DNA of 64,000 nt from Allobosea sp039673065 (GTDB lineage: Bacteria; Pseudomonadota; Alphaproteobacteria; Rhizobiales; Beijerinckiaceae), in the NCBI RefSeq assembly GCF_039673065.1, contig NZ_JBDJKW010000017.1:1-64000 (forward strand). Reading direction: 5' to 3'. The notes below the pieces were generated by a model. It was not told where the DNA came from and searched no databases. It saw only the letters and a list, made by a program, of their open reading frames with translations. Position 1 is the stretch's first letter, and each line of letters starts with the position of its first letter. The position numbers were made by a program, and so were the translations under genes. Shown one piece after another: positions 1-8,452 of the stretch.

Positions 1-1303
1 GGAGGGGACGCGCCGGCTTGCCGCCGGCCTCGCGGCCGCGGCCCAGGCCCGCGCCGCCGAGCGCGCCGCCCTGTTCGGCATCACCAGCGAGGGGCTGGGG
101 CTCGACCAGGCGCAGCTGCACCGCCATGTCGCGCATGTCGTGGCAGCTCTGGCGCCGAACGACAGCGCCGCGCGTCTGCGCGCGCTCGGCGTCACCTTGC
201 TCTCCGGCCCGGTGCGCTTCCGCAGCCGCCGCAGCGTCGCCATCGCCGACACGATCGTCAGCGCGCGCCGCTTCCTCGTCGCCACCGGCGGCCGCCCGGC
301 CCGGCCCGCCCTCCTCGGCCTCGACCAGATCGAGACCCTGACCCCGGACGGCGTCTTCGCCCTGCCCCGCCTGCCCGAGCGCCCGATCGTGCTCGGCGGC
401 ACCACCGCCGCCGTCGAGATCGCCCAGGCGGCGCAGACGCTCGGCAGCCAGGTCACGCTGGTCGCGCCCGAAGGCCTGCTGCCGCAGGAGGATCCCGAGG
501 CGGTGGCGCTGCTGCGCCGCGCCCTGCTGCGCGCCGGCATCGCCCTGCACGAGAACAGCGCCGTGCTGCGGGCCGAGCTGCTGCGCCGGCGGCCGCGGCT
601 GGTGCTGGCCGGCGACGCGGGTGGCGCGGAGCTGGCGATCGACGGCTCGCATCTCGTGCTCGCCACGGGCACGGTGCCGGCGATCGACGATCTCGACATC
701 GATCTCGCCGGGCTCGCGCGCGACGCCGACGGCATCGTCGTCGATCGCGGGCTGCGCAGCGCCAATCGCCGCGTCTACGCGGTCGGCGGCTGCGCCGGCG
801 GCGCGGCGACGGGCTCCGCCGCCCCCTTCCTCGAGCAGCACCAGGCGGTGCTGGCTATACGCAATGCGCTGTTTCGCCTGCCGGTGCGGCTCGGCAGCCA
901 GCCATTGCCGCGCCTTGTGCGCACCGATCCGGAAATCGCCAGCGTCGGTGCCAGCGAGGCGCAGGCGCGCGACCGGGGCGCCATCGGCGTGCTGCGCTGG
1001 CCCTATGCCGAGAACGAGCGCGCACAGGCCGAAGGCCGCAGCGAGGGCTTCGTCAAGCTGGTAACCGACGGGCGCGGCCGCGTGCTCGGCGCGACGATCG
1101 CGGGCGCGAGCGCCGGCGAGCTGATCGCGCCCTGGGGCCTCGCCATCGGCAAGCGGCTCGGCGCAGGCGACGTCGCCGCCCTCGCCCTGCCGCCCGCCAG
1201 CCTGTCGGAGATCTCGCAGCGGGCGGCCCTGTCGCGCGCCGTGCCGCTGGCGAACCGGCCGGGCATCCGCCGGCTCATCGGCTTCCTGCGGCGCTTCGGC
1301 TAG
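1..1303 (+). CDS. FAD/NAD(P)-dependent disulfide oxidoreductase, mercuric reductase/lipoamide dehydrogenase-like (5' partial)
   Basis: The reading frame is open from the first bases, so the start and the N-terminal FAD motif with any redox CxxxxC pair lie before the window. Visible in order are FLVATGGRPARP, a Rossmann NAD(P) site (IVLGGTTAAVEIAQAAQTLG), HLVLATGTVPAID, a second FAD motif VYAVGGCAGG, and a C-terminal dimerisation domain beginning LPRLVRTDPEIASVG. This is the layout of class I pyridine nucleotide-disulfide reductases. Unusually, the second FAD motif reads VGG where the family normally has GD, so the Asp that contacts the FAD ribitol is missing. Substrate unknown. A histidine kinase begins 9 bases downstream on the same strand, which suggests co-transcription. 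Confidence 0.85.
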   Translation, partial: EGTRRLAAGLAAAAQARAAERAALFGITSEGLGLDQAQLHRHVAHVVAALAPNDSAARLRALGVTLLSGPVRFRSRRSVAIADTIVSARRFLVATGGRPARPALLGLDQIETLTPDGVFALPRLPERPIVLGGTTAAVEIAQAAQTLGSQVTLVAPEGLLPQEDPEAVALLRRALLRAGIALHENSAVLRAELLRRRPRLVLAGDAGGAELAIDGSHLVLATGTVPAIDDLDIDLAGLARDADGIVVDRGLRSANRRVYAVGGCAGGAATGSAAPFLEQHQAVLAIRNALFRLPVRLGSQPLPRLVRTDPEIASVGASEAQARDRGAIGVLRWPYAENERAQAEGRSEGFVKLVTDGRGRVLGATIAGASAGELIAPWGLAIGKRLGAGDVAALALPPASLSEISQRAALSRAVPLANRPGIRRLIGFLRRFG

Positions 1304-1312
1304 TCTCGCGCG

Positions 1313-2776
1313 ATGTCGTCGCCCGTCTTCGACCCGCAGAGCCTGTCGATCAGCGTGCCGCGCGGCCCGACCAGGCTCGGGCTGTCGGCGAAGCTGCTGC
1401 TTCTCACCATCCTGTTCGTGATGCTGGCGGAGGTGCTGATCTACCTGCCCTCGGTCGCCAATTTCCGGCGCAACTGGCTGAACGACCGGCTGGCTGCGGC
1501 GCAGATCGCGGTTCTGGTGCTCGAAGGGAGCCCGGCGGAGGGCCTGCCGGACGGCATCGAGGAACGGCTGCTCGAAGGCGTCGGCGCCTCGGCGATCGCG
1601 GCGCGCGTCGGCGGGGCGCGGCGCCTGCTCAGCCGCGATTCGATGCCGCGCGAGGTCGGCAAGACCGTCGACCTGCGCGACCAGAGCTGGGCCAGCGCCA
1701 TTATGGACGCGGTGGCGACACTGCTGAACCCGGCGCGCGACATGCCGATCCGCGTGGTCGGCCAGGCGGTCGGCCAGGCCGACTTCGTCGAGATGATCAT
1801 CGACGAGACGCCGCTGCGCCGGGCGATGATCACCTTCTCGATCAACCTGACGCTGATCACCCTGCTGATCTCGGTGCTGACCGCCGGCCTCGTCTACCTG
1901 ACGCTGAACTGGCTGATCGTGCAGCCGATCCGGCATCTCGCCGCCAACGTCATGGAATTCGAGAACGATCCCGAGAACCCCTACCGGGTGATCGAGCCCT
2001 CGCAGCGCGCCGACGAGATCGGCGAGGCCGAGCGGGCGCTGGCCCGCATGCAGGCGACGCTGGCCGACGATCTCAGGGCCAAGAAGCACCTCGCCGAGCT
2101 CGGGCTGGCGGTCAGCAAGATCAACCACGACCTGCGCAACATGCTGGCGGCGGCGCAGCTGATGTCGGACCGGCTGACCGAGACGCGCGATCCGCGCATC
2201 CGCAGCTTCGCGCCGCGGCTGATCGCGACGCTCGACCGCGCCATCGCCTTCTGCCAGGCGACGCTGGCCTATGGCCGGGCGAGCGAGGCGCCGCCTTCGC
2301 TGCGCGAGGTGAAGCTGCACCGGCTGGTGGCCGAGCAGGCGGAGCTGCTCAGTCTCGGCCGCGAGGGGCCGATCGGCTTCGCCAACCAGGTGCCGGACGC
2401 GCTGACGCTGGCCTGCGACCCGGACCAGATGGCGCGCGTGCTCTCCAACCTGATGCGCAACGCCGTGCAGGCGCTGGAGCGCGGCGCCGCGACGCGCGAC
2501 GAGGACGCGGCGGCGCCGCAGCTCGCCATCCTGGCCGAGCGGCGGGCGCAGGACGTGGTGCTGCGCGTCGTCGACAACGGGCCGGGCGTGCCGCCGCGGG
2601 CGCGCGACAACCTGTTTCAGGCCTTCCGCGGCTCGGTGACGCCGGGCGGCACCGGGCTCGGCCTCGCCATCGCGGCCGAGCTGGTGCGCCTGCATGGCGG
2701 CACGATCGAGCTCGAGAACGCGCCGCAGGGCGCAGCCTTCCGCGTGACGCTGCCGGCGCGGCGGATGGCGGCCTGA
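1313..2776 (+). CDS. membrane-bound sensor histidine kinase with HAMP domain
   Basis: A 487-residue protein. A membrane segment near residues 25-48 is followed by an extracytoplasmic sensor region of about 130 residues, a second membrane segment near 180-205 and a HAMP-like linker. The presumed phosphoacceptor helix contains KINHDLRNMLAAAQ, an atypical H-box. The ATPase domain shows the N-box (LSNLMRNAVQAL), VVDNGPGV and GTGLGLAIAAELV. No response regulator is adjacent; the nearest, at about 6 kb, is on the other strand and separated by several genes. The kinase is therefore an orphan here, probably expressed with the upstream flavoprotein. Signal unknown. Confidence 0.88.
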   Translation: MSSPVFDPQSLSISVPRGPTRLGLSAKLLLLTILFVMLAEVLIYLPSVANFRRNWLNDRLAAAQIAVLVLEGSPAEGLPDGIEERLLEGVGASAIAARVGGARRLLSRDSMPREVGKTVDLRDQSWASAIMDAVATLLNPARDMPIRVVGQAVGQADFVEMIIDETPLRRAMITFSINLTLITLLISVLTAGLVYLTLNWLIVQPIRHLAANVMEFENDPENPYRVIEPSQRADEIGEAERALARMQATLADDLRAKKHLAELGLAVSKINHDLRNMLAAAQLMSDRLTETRDPRIRSFAPRLIATLDRAIAFCQATLAYGRASEAPPSLREVKLHRLVAEQAELLSLGREGPIGFANQVPDALTLACDPDQMARVLSNLMRNAVQALERGAATRDEDAAAPQLAILAERRAQDVVLRVVDNGPGVPPRARDNLFQAFRGSVTPGGTGLGLAIAAELVRLHGGTIELENAPQGAAFRVTLPARRMAA

Positions 2777-2788
2777 GCCGGCGCCGCC

Positions 2789-3415
2789 TTACTGGCTGGC
2801 CCAGATCACCCGTGCCATGAAGGCGATCTCGCTCGTCGCCAGCACCCGGTCGGGATGCTCGGGGTTGAGCGAGGCCAGCTCGACGGTCCGCGCGGTCTGG
2901 CGCCTGAGCTGCTTGGCCAGCACCTCGCCCTCCACCGTCTTGACCACGACGCGGTCGCCGCGCCGGATCGCCGCCACCGGAGAGACGATGATGGTGTCGC
3001 CGTCGCGATAGAGCGGCAGCATGGAATCGCCGGAGATCTCCAGCGCATAGGCCTTCTCGTCCTGCAGGCCGGGAAAGGCGACCTCGTCCCAGCCGGTGCC
3101 AACGGGAAAGCCGCCATCGTCGAAGAAGCCGCCGGCCCCGGCCTGGGCGAAGCCGATCACCGGGATGGTGCGGGCCGGCGCGGCGCCCGGGCGCACGACA
3201 TGCATGAACTCGTCGAAGCTCGCCCCCGTCGCCTGCAGGATCTTGGCGATCGATTCCGTCGAGGGCCAGCGCTCGCGCCCGTCCGGCCCGACGCGCTTGG
3301 AGCGGTTGAAGGTGGTGGCGTCGAGCCCCGCCTTGCGCGCCAGCCCGGAGGCGGTCAGCCCGTAGCGCTGGGCGAGCGTGTCGACGGCACGCCAGATCTG
3401 GTCATGGGACAGCAT
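2789..3415 (-). CDS. LexA-like transcriptional repressor, HTH plus S24 peptidase domain
   Basis: A 208-residue protein. An N-terminal XRE-like helix-turn-helix (about residues 5-75, including LTASGLARKAGLDATTF) is joined to a C-terminal S24 signal-peptidase-like domain. The catalytic Ser is in SGDSMLPLYRDGD and the Lys in VEGEVLAKQL, so self-cleavage looks possible. Such proteins are usually phage-type or SOS-like repressors that cleave on DNA damage, but no phage genes are visible nearby. It is divergent from the DUF952-pyrD pair and has a consensus-like promoter in the shared intergenic region. The ATG start places the HTH at the very N-terminus, as is normal for the family. Confidence 0.88.
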   Translation of the reverse strand: MLSHDQIWRAVDTLAQRYGLTASGLARKAGLDATTFNRSKRVGPDGRERWPSTESIAKILQATGASFDEFMHVVRPGAAPARTIPVIGFAQAGAGGFFDDGGFPVGTGWDEVAFPGLQDEKAYALEISGDSMLPLYRDGDTIIVSPVAAIRRGDRVVVKTVEGEVLAKQLRRQTARTVELASLNPEHPDRVLATSEIAFMARVIWASQ

Positions 3416-3471
3416 TGCGGCGGTCTCTTTGCGACGGCGAAGGCGATCGGGAATCAGGGATAAAGCTAGGA

Positions 3472-3498
3472 ATTATACCCTATCGCATGAGACATCAA
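3472..3498 (-). promoter_or_regulatory. sigma-70-like promoter of the S24 repressor, with possible operator
   Basis: Read on the minus strand, a perfect TATAAT (3472-3477) lies 15 bases downstream of TTGATG (3493-3498), about 57 bases before the repressor start. This is unusually AT-rich for the surroundings. An imperfect inverted repeat, AGGGATA (3456-3462) and TATACCCT (3474-3481), overlaps the -10 and could be an autorepressor operator. The 15-base spacer is short, so the -35 assignment is tentative. Confidence 0.5.
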
Positions 3499-3552
3499 TC
3501 TGATTCTCGCGGCGCGACTCCTTGGCGATTGCCTCGCCGGAGGCGAAGGCCT

Positions 3553-3921
3553 ATGTCCGGCGCCATGGCCCGCGACAGCGCCTCACCAATCTACAAGATC
3601 TGCCCGGAGACGCTGTGGCGCGCCGCCGAGGAGGCCGGCGTCTTCACCGGCGCGCCGGTCGATCTCGCCGACGGCTTCATCCATTTCTCCACCGCCGGAC
3701 AGCTGCGCGAGACCGCCGCCAGGCACTTCGCCGGGCAGGACGGGCTGCTGCTGATCGCGGTGGACGGCGCCCGCCTCGGCGACGCGCTGCGCTACGAGCC
3801 CTCGCGGGGCGGCGCGCTCTTCCCGCATCTCTACGCCCCGCTCGATCCGCGCGCCGTGCGCTGGGTCATGCCCCTGCCGCGCGTCGGCGAGGCCCATCTC
3901 TTTCCGGAGGATATCCCGTGA
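3553..3921 (+). CDS. DUF952 family protein
   Basis: About 122 residues. It carries the DUF952 hallmarks: IYKICPETLWRAAEEAG near the start, then DLADGFIHFSTAGQL, and LYAPLDPRAVRWVMPLP near the end. The function of DUF952 is not established; it resembles ADP-ribosyltransferase-like small folds in some descriptions, which I cannot verify here. The frame stays open further upstream to 3415, but homologues begin close to the IYKI motif, so ATG 3553 or ATG 3565 is preferred. Its stop overlaps the GTG start of pyrD, so the two are translationally coupled. Confidence 0.85.
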   Translation: MSGAMARDSASPIYKICPETLWRAAEEAGVFTGAPVDLADGFIHFSTAGQLRETAARHFAGQDGLLLIAVDGARLGDALRYEPSRGGALFPHLYAPLDPRAVRWVMPLPRVGEAHLFPEDIP

Positions 3922-5006
3922 TCGGCGCCCTGTTCGGCCTCGCCCGGCCGCTGATCCACAAGCTCGACGCCGAGACGGCGCACCGCATGAGCATCGCGGC
4001 GCTCGCCGCCGCACCGGCGCTGCGCCCGGCCGCCGATCCGCCGACGCTGGCGACCGAGGCCTTCGGCCTGCGCTTCGCCAACCCGATCGGGCTGGCGGCC
4101 GGCTTCGACAAGAACGCCGAGGCGGTGGACGGGGCGCTCGGCCTCGGCTTCGGCTTCGTCGAGGTCGGCGGCGTCACGCCGCTGCCGCAGCCGGGCAATC
4201 CGCGCCCGCGCGTCTTCCGCCTGCCGGAGGACGAGGCGGTGATCAACCGCTACGGGCTGAACAGCGAGGGCATGGAGGCCGTCGCGGCGCGCCTCGCCGC
4301 GCGGCGGCGCAAGGGCGGCATCGTCGGGGTCAATCTCGGCGCCAACAAGGACTCGGCCGACCGCAGCGCCGACTACGCCACGCTGGCGCGCCGGCTGGCG
4401 CCGCTCGCCGACTTCCTGACCGTCAACGTCTCCTCGCCGAACACGCCCGGCCTGCGCGACCTCCAGGCCGAGAGCGCGCTCGACGACCTGATCGCCCGCA
4501 CACTCGCCGCCCGCGACGAGGCCGCCGCTGCCGGCAAGCCGACGCCGGTGCTGATCAAGATCGCGCCCGACCTGACCATGCCCGAGCTCGACGGCATGGT
4601 GGCCGTCGCCCGCAAGCGCGGCGTGGACGGCATCGTCGTCTCCAACACCACGATCGCCCGGCCAGACAGCCTGCGCGGCGCCGCCCGGGCCGAGACCGGC
4701 GGGCTCTCCGGCAAGCCGCTCTTCGAGCCCTCGACGCGCATGCTGGCGGAGACCTTCCTGCGGGTGGAGCGCCAGTTCCCGCTGATCGGCGTCGGCGGGG
4801 TCGACTCCGCCCAGACAGCCTTCGCCAAGATCCGAGCCGGCGCGACGCTGGTGCAGTTCTATTCGGCGATGGTGTTCAAGGGCCCCGGCCTGGTCGGCGA
4901 GGTCAAGCGCGGGCTCGACGGCGAGCTGCGCAAGGCCGGGCTTCCGCGCCTGACCGCGCTGGTCGGGCGCGACGCCCAGGCGATCGCGCGGGGCGAGACG
5001 CTCTGA
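3918..5006 (+). CDS. pyrD: dihydroorotate dehydrogenase (quinone), class 2
   Basis: Catalyses the fourth step of pyrimidine synthesis, oxidising dihydroorotate to orotate with membrane quinone as acceptor. The 362-residue length, the N-terminal amphipathic segment (LFGLARPLIHKLDAETAHR) and the motifs GLAAGFDKNAEA, VEVGGVTPLPQPGNPRPR, INRYGLNSEG, VNVSSPNTPGLR and LIGVGGVDS identify the class 2 enzyme. The catalytic base Ser lies in NVSSPNTPGL. The start is GTG 3918, overlapping the DUF952 stop, with GGAGG at 3906-3910 giving a 7-base spacing; the longer open frame upstream is out of context. A small secreted protein follows directly. Confidence 0.96.
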   Translation: MIGALFGLARPLIHKLDAETAHRMSIAALAAAPALRPAADPPTLATEAFGLRFANPIGLAAGFDKNAEAVDGALGLGFGFVEVGGVTPLPQPGNPRPRVFRLPEDEAVINRYGLNSEGMEAVAARLAARRRKGGIVGVNLGANKDSADRSADYATLARRLAPLADFLTVNVSSPNTPGLRDLQAESALDDLIARTLAARDEAAAAGKPTPVLIKIAPDLTMPELDGMVAVARKRGVDGIVVSNTTIARPDSLRGAARAETGGLSGKPLFEPSTRMLAETFLRVERQFPLIGVGGVDSAQTAFAKIRAGATLVQFYSAMVFKGPGLVGEVKRGLDGELRKAGLPRLTALVGRDAQAIARGETL

Positions 5007-5041
5007 GCCTGCGCCTGGCCCGCAGGCTGGCTGCGCTGCTG

Positions 5042-5599
5042 GTGGCCGGCCTGGCCGGGCTGGCCACCGTGCCGGCCCGCGCCGACGAGGCGCTGGTGAT
5101 GCGGCTGATCTTCGAGGACTGCCTCGGCTATGTCCGCCATGGCCGCACGCCCTTCGCCGGGCTGGCGACAAGGCCCGCCCCGCCTGCCGTGATCGCCGAG
5201 CTGCCGGCGCGCATGCCCGACCGCGACAAGGCGGTGGAGCTTCTGTCCCCGCGCTATGTCGCGAGCTGGGGCGCCGACGCGATGGCACGCCACTGCATGG
5301 TGAGGACCGTCTTCGAAGCGGCGCAGGCCGGTGCGCCGGCAAAGCTCGGCGTCAGGGCGGCGGGCTTCGTCGCCCGCGTCGACGCGCGGGCGAAGGCGGC
5401 GGGGCTGACGCAGGCGGAGACCGCCGAGCGCTTCTCGCCGATCGCCAGCAATCTCTGGTCGGAACCCGGGACAGGGCACGAGAGCGGGCCGCTGCGCCCG
5501 GTCAGCCTGTCGCTGCTGGCGACGACGCCGCCCGACGCGGACGGCATCGCCGATGCCGGGCTGTTCGTGATGGCCGGGCCGCCCCTGCCGCCGCGCTGA
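5042..5599 (+). CDS. small secreted or periplasmic protein of unknown function
   Basis: I do not recognise a named family. From GTG 5042 the product is 185 residues and starts inside a hydrophobic stretch ending PARA-DEA, which looks like the end of a signal peptide with AxA cleavage. The charged n-region (LRLARRLAALL) lies upstream in frame, between 5003 and 5041, where no ATG, GTG or TTG is present; only CTG codons are available (5003, 5009, 5015). The true start may therefore be a CTG overlapping the pyrD stop. The mature part contains two Cys (EDCLGY and RHCMVR) that could form a disulfide. Probably co-transcribed with pyrD. Confidence 0.6.
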   Translation: MAGLAGLATVPARADEALVMRLIFEDCLGYVRHGRTPFAGLATRPAPPAVIAELPARMPDRDKAVELLSPRYVASWGADAMARHCMVRTVFEAAQAGAPAKLGVRAAGFVARVDARAKAAGLTQAETAERFSPIASNLWSEPGTGHESGPLRPVSLSLLATTPPDADGIADAGLFVMAGPPLPPR

Positions 5600-5600
5600 G

Positions 5601-5870
5601 CTAGCGCTTTCCGGCGAAGAGCCGGCCGATCAGCCAGAGCGGCACCACGACGATCGCGCCCGCGATCACCCAGCCGCCGACCTGGCGCAGCGTGCCGAAG
5701 CCGAGATCGCCGAGCGAGCGCAGGAAGTTCAGCGCCGACTCGACCAGGCTCGCCGGCGAGAGGCCGAGAAAGGCCATGCCCGCGCCGACCAGCAGCGAGA
5801 TGAAGAGCAGGCGCACGAGGACGCTGAGCAGCGAGCCGCCGAGAAAGCGCTCGATCCCGCCATTGGCCAT
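5601..5870 (-). CDS. small integral membrane protein, DUF6460-like
   Basis: An 89-residue protein with two hydrophobic segments, about residues 12-36 (LLSVLVRLLFISLLVGAGMA) and 63-84, separated by a region of SLVESALNFLRSLGD. It ends RLFAGKR. This matches small rhizobial membrane proteins annotated DUF6460, as far as I recall. Function unknown. It is convergent with the secreted protein (1-base gap). On the minus strand it lies downstream of the NarL-type regulator gene, but the 115-base gap and its own AAGGG ribosome site make independent expression likely. Confidence 0.75.
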   Translation of the reverse strand: MANGGIERFLGGSLLSVLVRLLFISLLVGAGMAFLGLSPASLVESALNFLRSLGDLGFGTLRQVGGWVIAGAIVVVPLWLIGRLFAGKR

Positions 5871-5985
5871 GCTGGTGTTCCCTTTTGCGACGCGCGACGG
5901 CGCAGGATGTCAGGGCGCGGTTGAACCCGCCCTGAACGCCGCCGTCAACCTGAGGCGTCAACCGCAGGCGCGATCGCGCGGGAGA

Positions 5986-6663
5986 TCAGCCGGTAGCGGA
6001 AGCGCCCGCCGTGGCCCAGCCGGCGCCGGCGATCTTGGCGGCGGCGATCACCGCCTGGGTGCGGCTGTCGACGTTGAGCTTGGTCAGGATCGCCGAGACA
6101 TGCGCCTTCACCGTCGCCTCCGAGACGCCGAGCTCATAGGCGATCTGCTTGTTGAGCAGCCCTTCCGACAGCATCATCAGCACCCGGACCTGCTGCGGCG
6201 TCAGGGTCGAGAGCCGGCGCACCATATCGGCGGTCTCGTGGTCGACCGGGGCGGAGAGGTCGATGCCCGGCGGGGTCCAGACACCGCCGTCGAGCACCGC
6301 CTTGATCGCGTCTCCCATCTGCGCGACCTCGGCGGTCTTGGGCAGGAAGCCCAGCGCGCCGAACTCGATGCAGCGGCGGATCACTGTCGGATCGTCATTG
6401 GCCGAGACCACGATCACCGGCAGCTCGGGATGGGCGGCGCGCAGGAAGAGCAGGCCGGAGAAGCCCTGCACGCCCGGCATGGCGAGATCGAGCAGGATGA
6501 GGTCGACATCGGCGGATTCGGCCAGCGTCTGGCCGAGGGCGTCGAGCGAGCCGACCTCGCTGACCGTCACATCGGCCAGCGCATGCGCGACGGCCTGGCG
6601 CAGCGCGCCGCGGAACAACGGGTGATCGTCCGCGATCACGATCCGTGTCGGGTGTCCGCTCAT
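5986..6663 (-). CDS. NarL/FixJ-type response regulator (receiver plus LuxR HTH)
   Basis: A two-component response regulator acting as a transcription factor. The receiver shows the acidic pocket IVIADDHPLFRGALR and the phospho-acceptor Asp in LILLDLAMPG, followed by VVSANDD and LPKTAE. The C-terminal LuxR domain reads LTPQQVRVLMMLSEGLLNKQIA then GVSEATVKAHVSAIL. The start ATG at 6663 gives MSGHPTRIVIADDHP, the normal beginning of a receiver; the upstream in-frame extension is not family-like. No kinase is adjacent on this strand. Partner and targets unknown. Confidence 0.92.
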   Translation of the reverse strand: MSGHPTRIVIADDHPLFRGALRQAVAHALADVTVSEVGSLDALGQTLAESADVDLILLDLAMPGVQGFSGLLFLRAAHPELPVIVVSANDDPTVIRRCIEFGALGFLPKTAEVAQMGDAIKAVLDGGVWTPPGIDLSAPVDHETADMVRRLSTLTPQQVRVLMMLSEGLLNKQIAYELGVSEATVKAHVSAILTKLNVDSRTQAVIAAAKIAGAGWATAGASATG

Positions 6664-6814
6664 GCTGCCCTCCTTGTCCCGCTTCGCCGCCGTCACCGGC
6701 CGCGAAGCACCCCCGCCTACCGTTGAAGCGCCGCGCACCGGGTCAAGTCAATCGTCCAAAGGTGCGGCACGGCCAGCCCGGGCCGCATGGAACCTGTGGC
6801 GAAATCGCCCGGTA

Positions 6815-8452
6815 TCAGGCGCCGGCGGGCAGCAGCGCCTCCAGCGCCTCGATGCGGTCGGCCTCGCCCGGCGGCTTGTCCCAGCGGATGCGGCTGATGC
6901 GGGGGAAGCGCATGGCGAGCCCGGATTTGTGCCGCGTCGAGCGCTGCAGCCCCTCGAAGGCGACCTCGAAGACCAGCCCCTCCTGCGCCAGATGGGTGAC
7001 CTCGCGCACCGGGCCGAAGCGGTTGACGGTGTTGCGGCGCACGAAGCGGTCGATCTCGACCAGTTCCTCGTCGGTGAAGCCGAAATAGGCCTTTCCCACC
7101 GGGACGAGCTCGTCCGCGCCCTCCTCGCCGACGCGCCAGACGCCGAAGGTGTAGTCGGAATAGAAGGAGGAGCGCTTGCCGTGGCCGCGCTGGGCATACA
7201 TCAGCACGCAGTCGACCAGACGCGCGTCTCGCTTCCACTTGTACCACCAGCCCTTCGGCCGTCCCGGCAGATAGGGACCGTCGCGGCGCTTGAGCATGCA
7301 GCCCTCGACCGCCTCGGCATCCGCCCCGGCGCCGGCCGCGGCGGGATCGGCGCGGGCGGCGGCGAGCGCCCCCCAGTCCGCGAAGGGGATCTGCGGCGAG
7401 ATGTCGAAGCGCTCACCGCCGAGCCGGCTCAGGAACTGCTCCAGCCTGCGGCGGCGCTCGTCATAGGAGAGCGCGCGCAGATCCTCTTCGCCATCGGCGA
7501 GAATGTCGTAGGCGCGGATATGGGCCGGGTGTTCCTTCAGCATCCTGGCGGTGACCTGCTTGCGGTTCAGCCGCTGTTGCAGGGCATTGAAGCTCTGCAC
7601 CGCGCCTTCGCGCATCACCAAGAGCTCGCCGTCGAGCGCGCCGTCCAGCGTCATCGCCTCGGTCAGGTCGGGGAAGGCGTGGCCGATCTCCTCGCCCGTG
7701 CGGGTGTAGAGCCGCACGACGCGGCGCCCGTCCGCATGCGTGCCGGCGACCGCCTGGACGCGGATGCCGTCCCATTTCCATTCGGCGGCGAAGGCCGAAG
7801 GCTCAAGCCGCTCGAAATCGCCATCCTCGATCGCATGCGAGAGCATCACCGGCCGGAAGGGTGCCGGATCGTCGGCCTCCGGCCGGGGACCGTGGCCTTC
7901 GAGCCAGGCGAAGAGCGAGCGATAGGGCGGCTCCAGCCCGTGCCAGACCTGCTCGACCTCGTCGGCCGGCAAACCGCCCAGGCTCGCCGCCGCCGTCTTG
8001 GCGAGGCGAGCCGAGACGCCGATGCGCAGGCTGCCGGTGATCAGCTTGAGCAGGGCCCAGCGCCCGGTCTCGTCGAGCGCATCGAGCCAGGCGGCCACCA
8101 GCCCCGGCAATTCGGTGCGGCCGGCCTCGCGCAGGCCCTCGACCACCTCGGGCAGGCTCGGCACCGCATTGGCGCCGTGCCGCGCCGGCCACATCAGCGC
8201 CACCGTCTCGGAGAGATCGCCGACATAGTCGTAGGAGAGCGAGAACAGCACGGGATCGACCCGCTCGGCCACCAGCGACCGCACCAGCCCGGCCTTGGCG
8301 TTGCGGAAGACCAGCCCGCCGGTCATCGCCGCCAGCGCATAGCCGCGATCGGGATCAGGCGTGCTGCGCAGATAGTCCGCGATCAGGGCGAGCTTGCCGT
8401 TGCGGCGCGGCTCGTAGGACAGGCGGTCGAGCAGCCAGGCGAAGCGGTTCAC
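6815..8452 (-). CDS. ATP-dependent DNA ligase of the repair-associated (cisplatin damage response) family
   Basis: Seals nicks using ATP. The 545-residue protein has an N-terminal DNA-binding domain (1-200), then the nucleotidyltransferase motif I EWKWDGIR with the adenylated Lys at about residue 226. Further motifs are YTRTGEEI (III region), LDGELLVM (motif IIIa region) and GCMLKRRDGPYLPGR with WYKWKRD (IV-V), followed by an OB-fold. The start is GTG 8452, overlapping the exonuclease stop as GTGA. The family is known for co-occurring with an Lhr-core helicase, an MBL-fold exonuclease and a metallophosphoesterase, all of which are present here. It is not a replicative NAD ligase. Confidence 0.94.
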   Translation of the reverse strand: MNRFAWLLDRLSYEPRRNGKLALIADYLRSTPDPDRGYALAAMTGGLVFRNAKAGLVRSLVAERVDPVLFSLSYDYVGDLSETVALMWPARHGANAVPSLPEVVEGLREAGRTELPGLVAAWLDALDETGRWALLKLITGSLRIGVSARLAKTAAASLGGLPADEVEQVWHGLEPPYRSLFAWLEGHGPRPEADDPAPFRPVMLSHAIEDGDFERLEPSAFAAEWKWDGIRVQAVAGTHADGRRVVRLYTRTGEEIGHAFPDLTEAMTLDGALDGELLVMREGAVQSFNALQQRLNRKQVTARMLKEHPAHIRAYDILADGEEDLRALSYDERRRRLEQFLSRLGGERFDISPQIPFADWGALAAARADPAAAGAGADAEAVEGCMLKRRDGPYLPGRPKGWWYKWKRDARLVDCVLMYAQRGHGKRSSFYSDYTFGVWRVGEEGADELVPVGKAYFGFTDEELVEIDRFVRRNTVNRFGPVREVTHLAQEGLVFEVAFEGLQRSTRHKSGLAMRFPRISRIRWDKPPGEADRIEALEALLPAGA

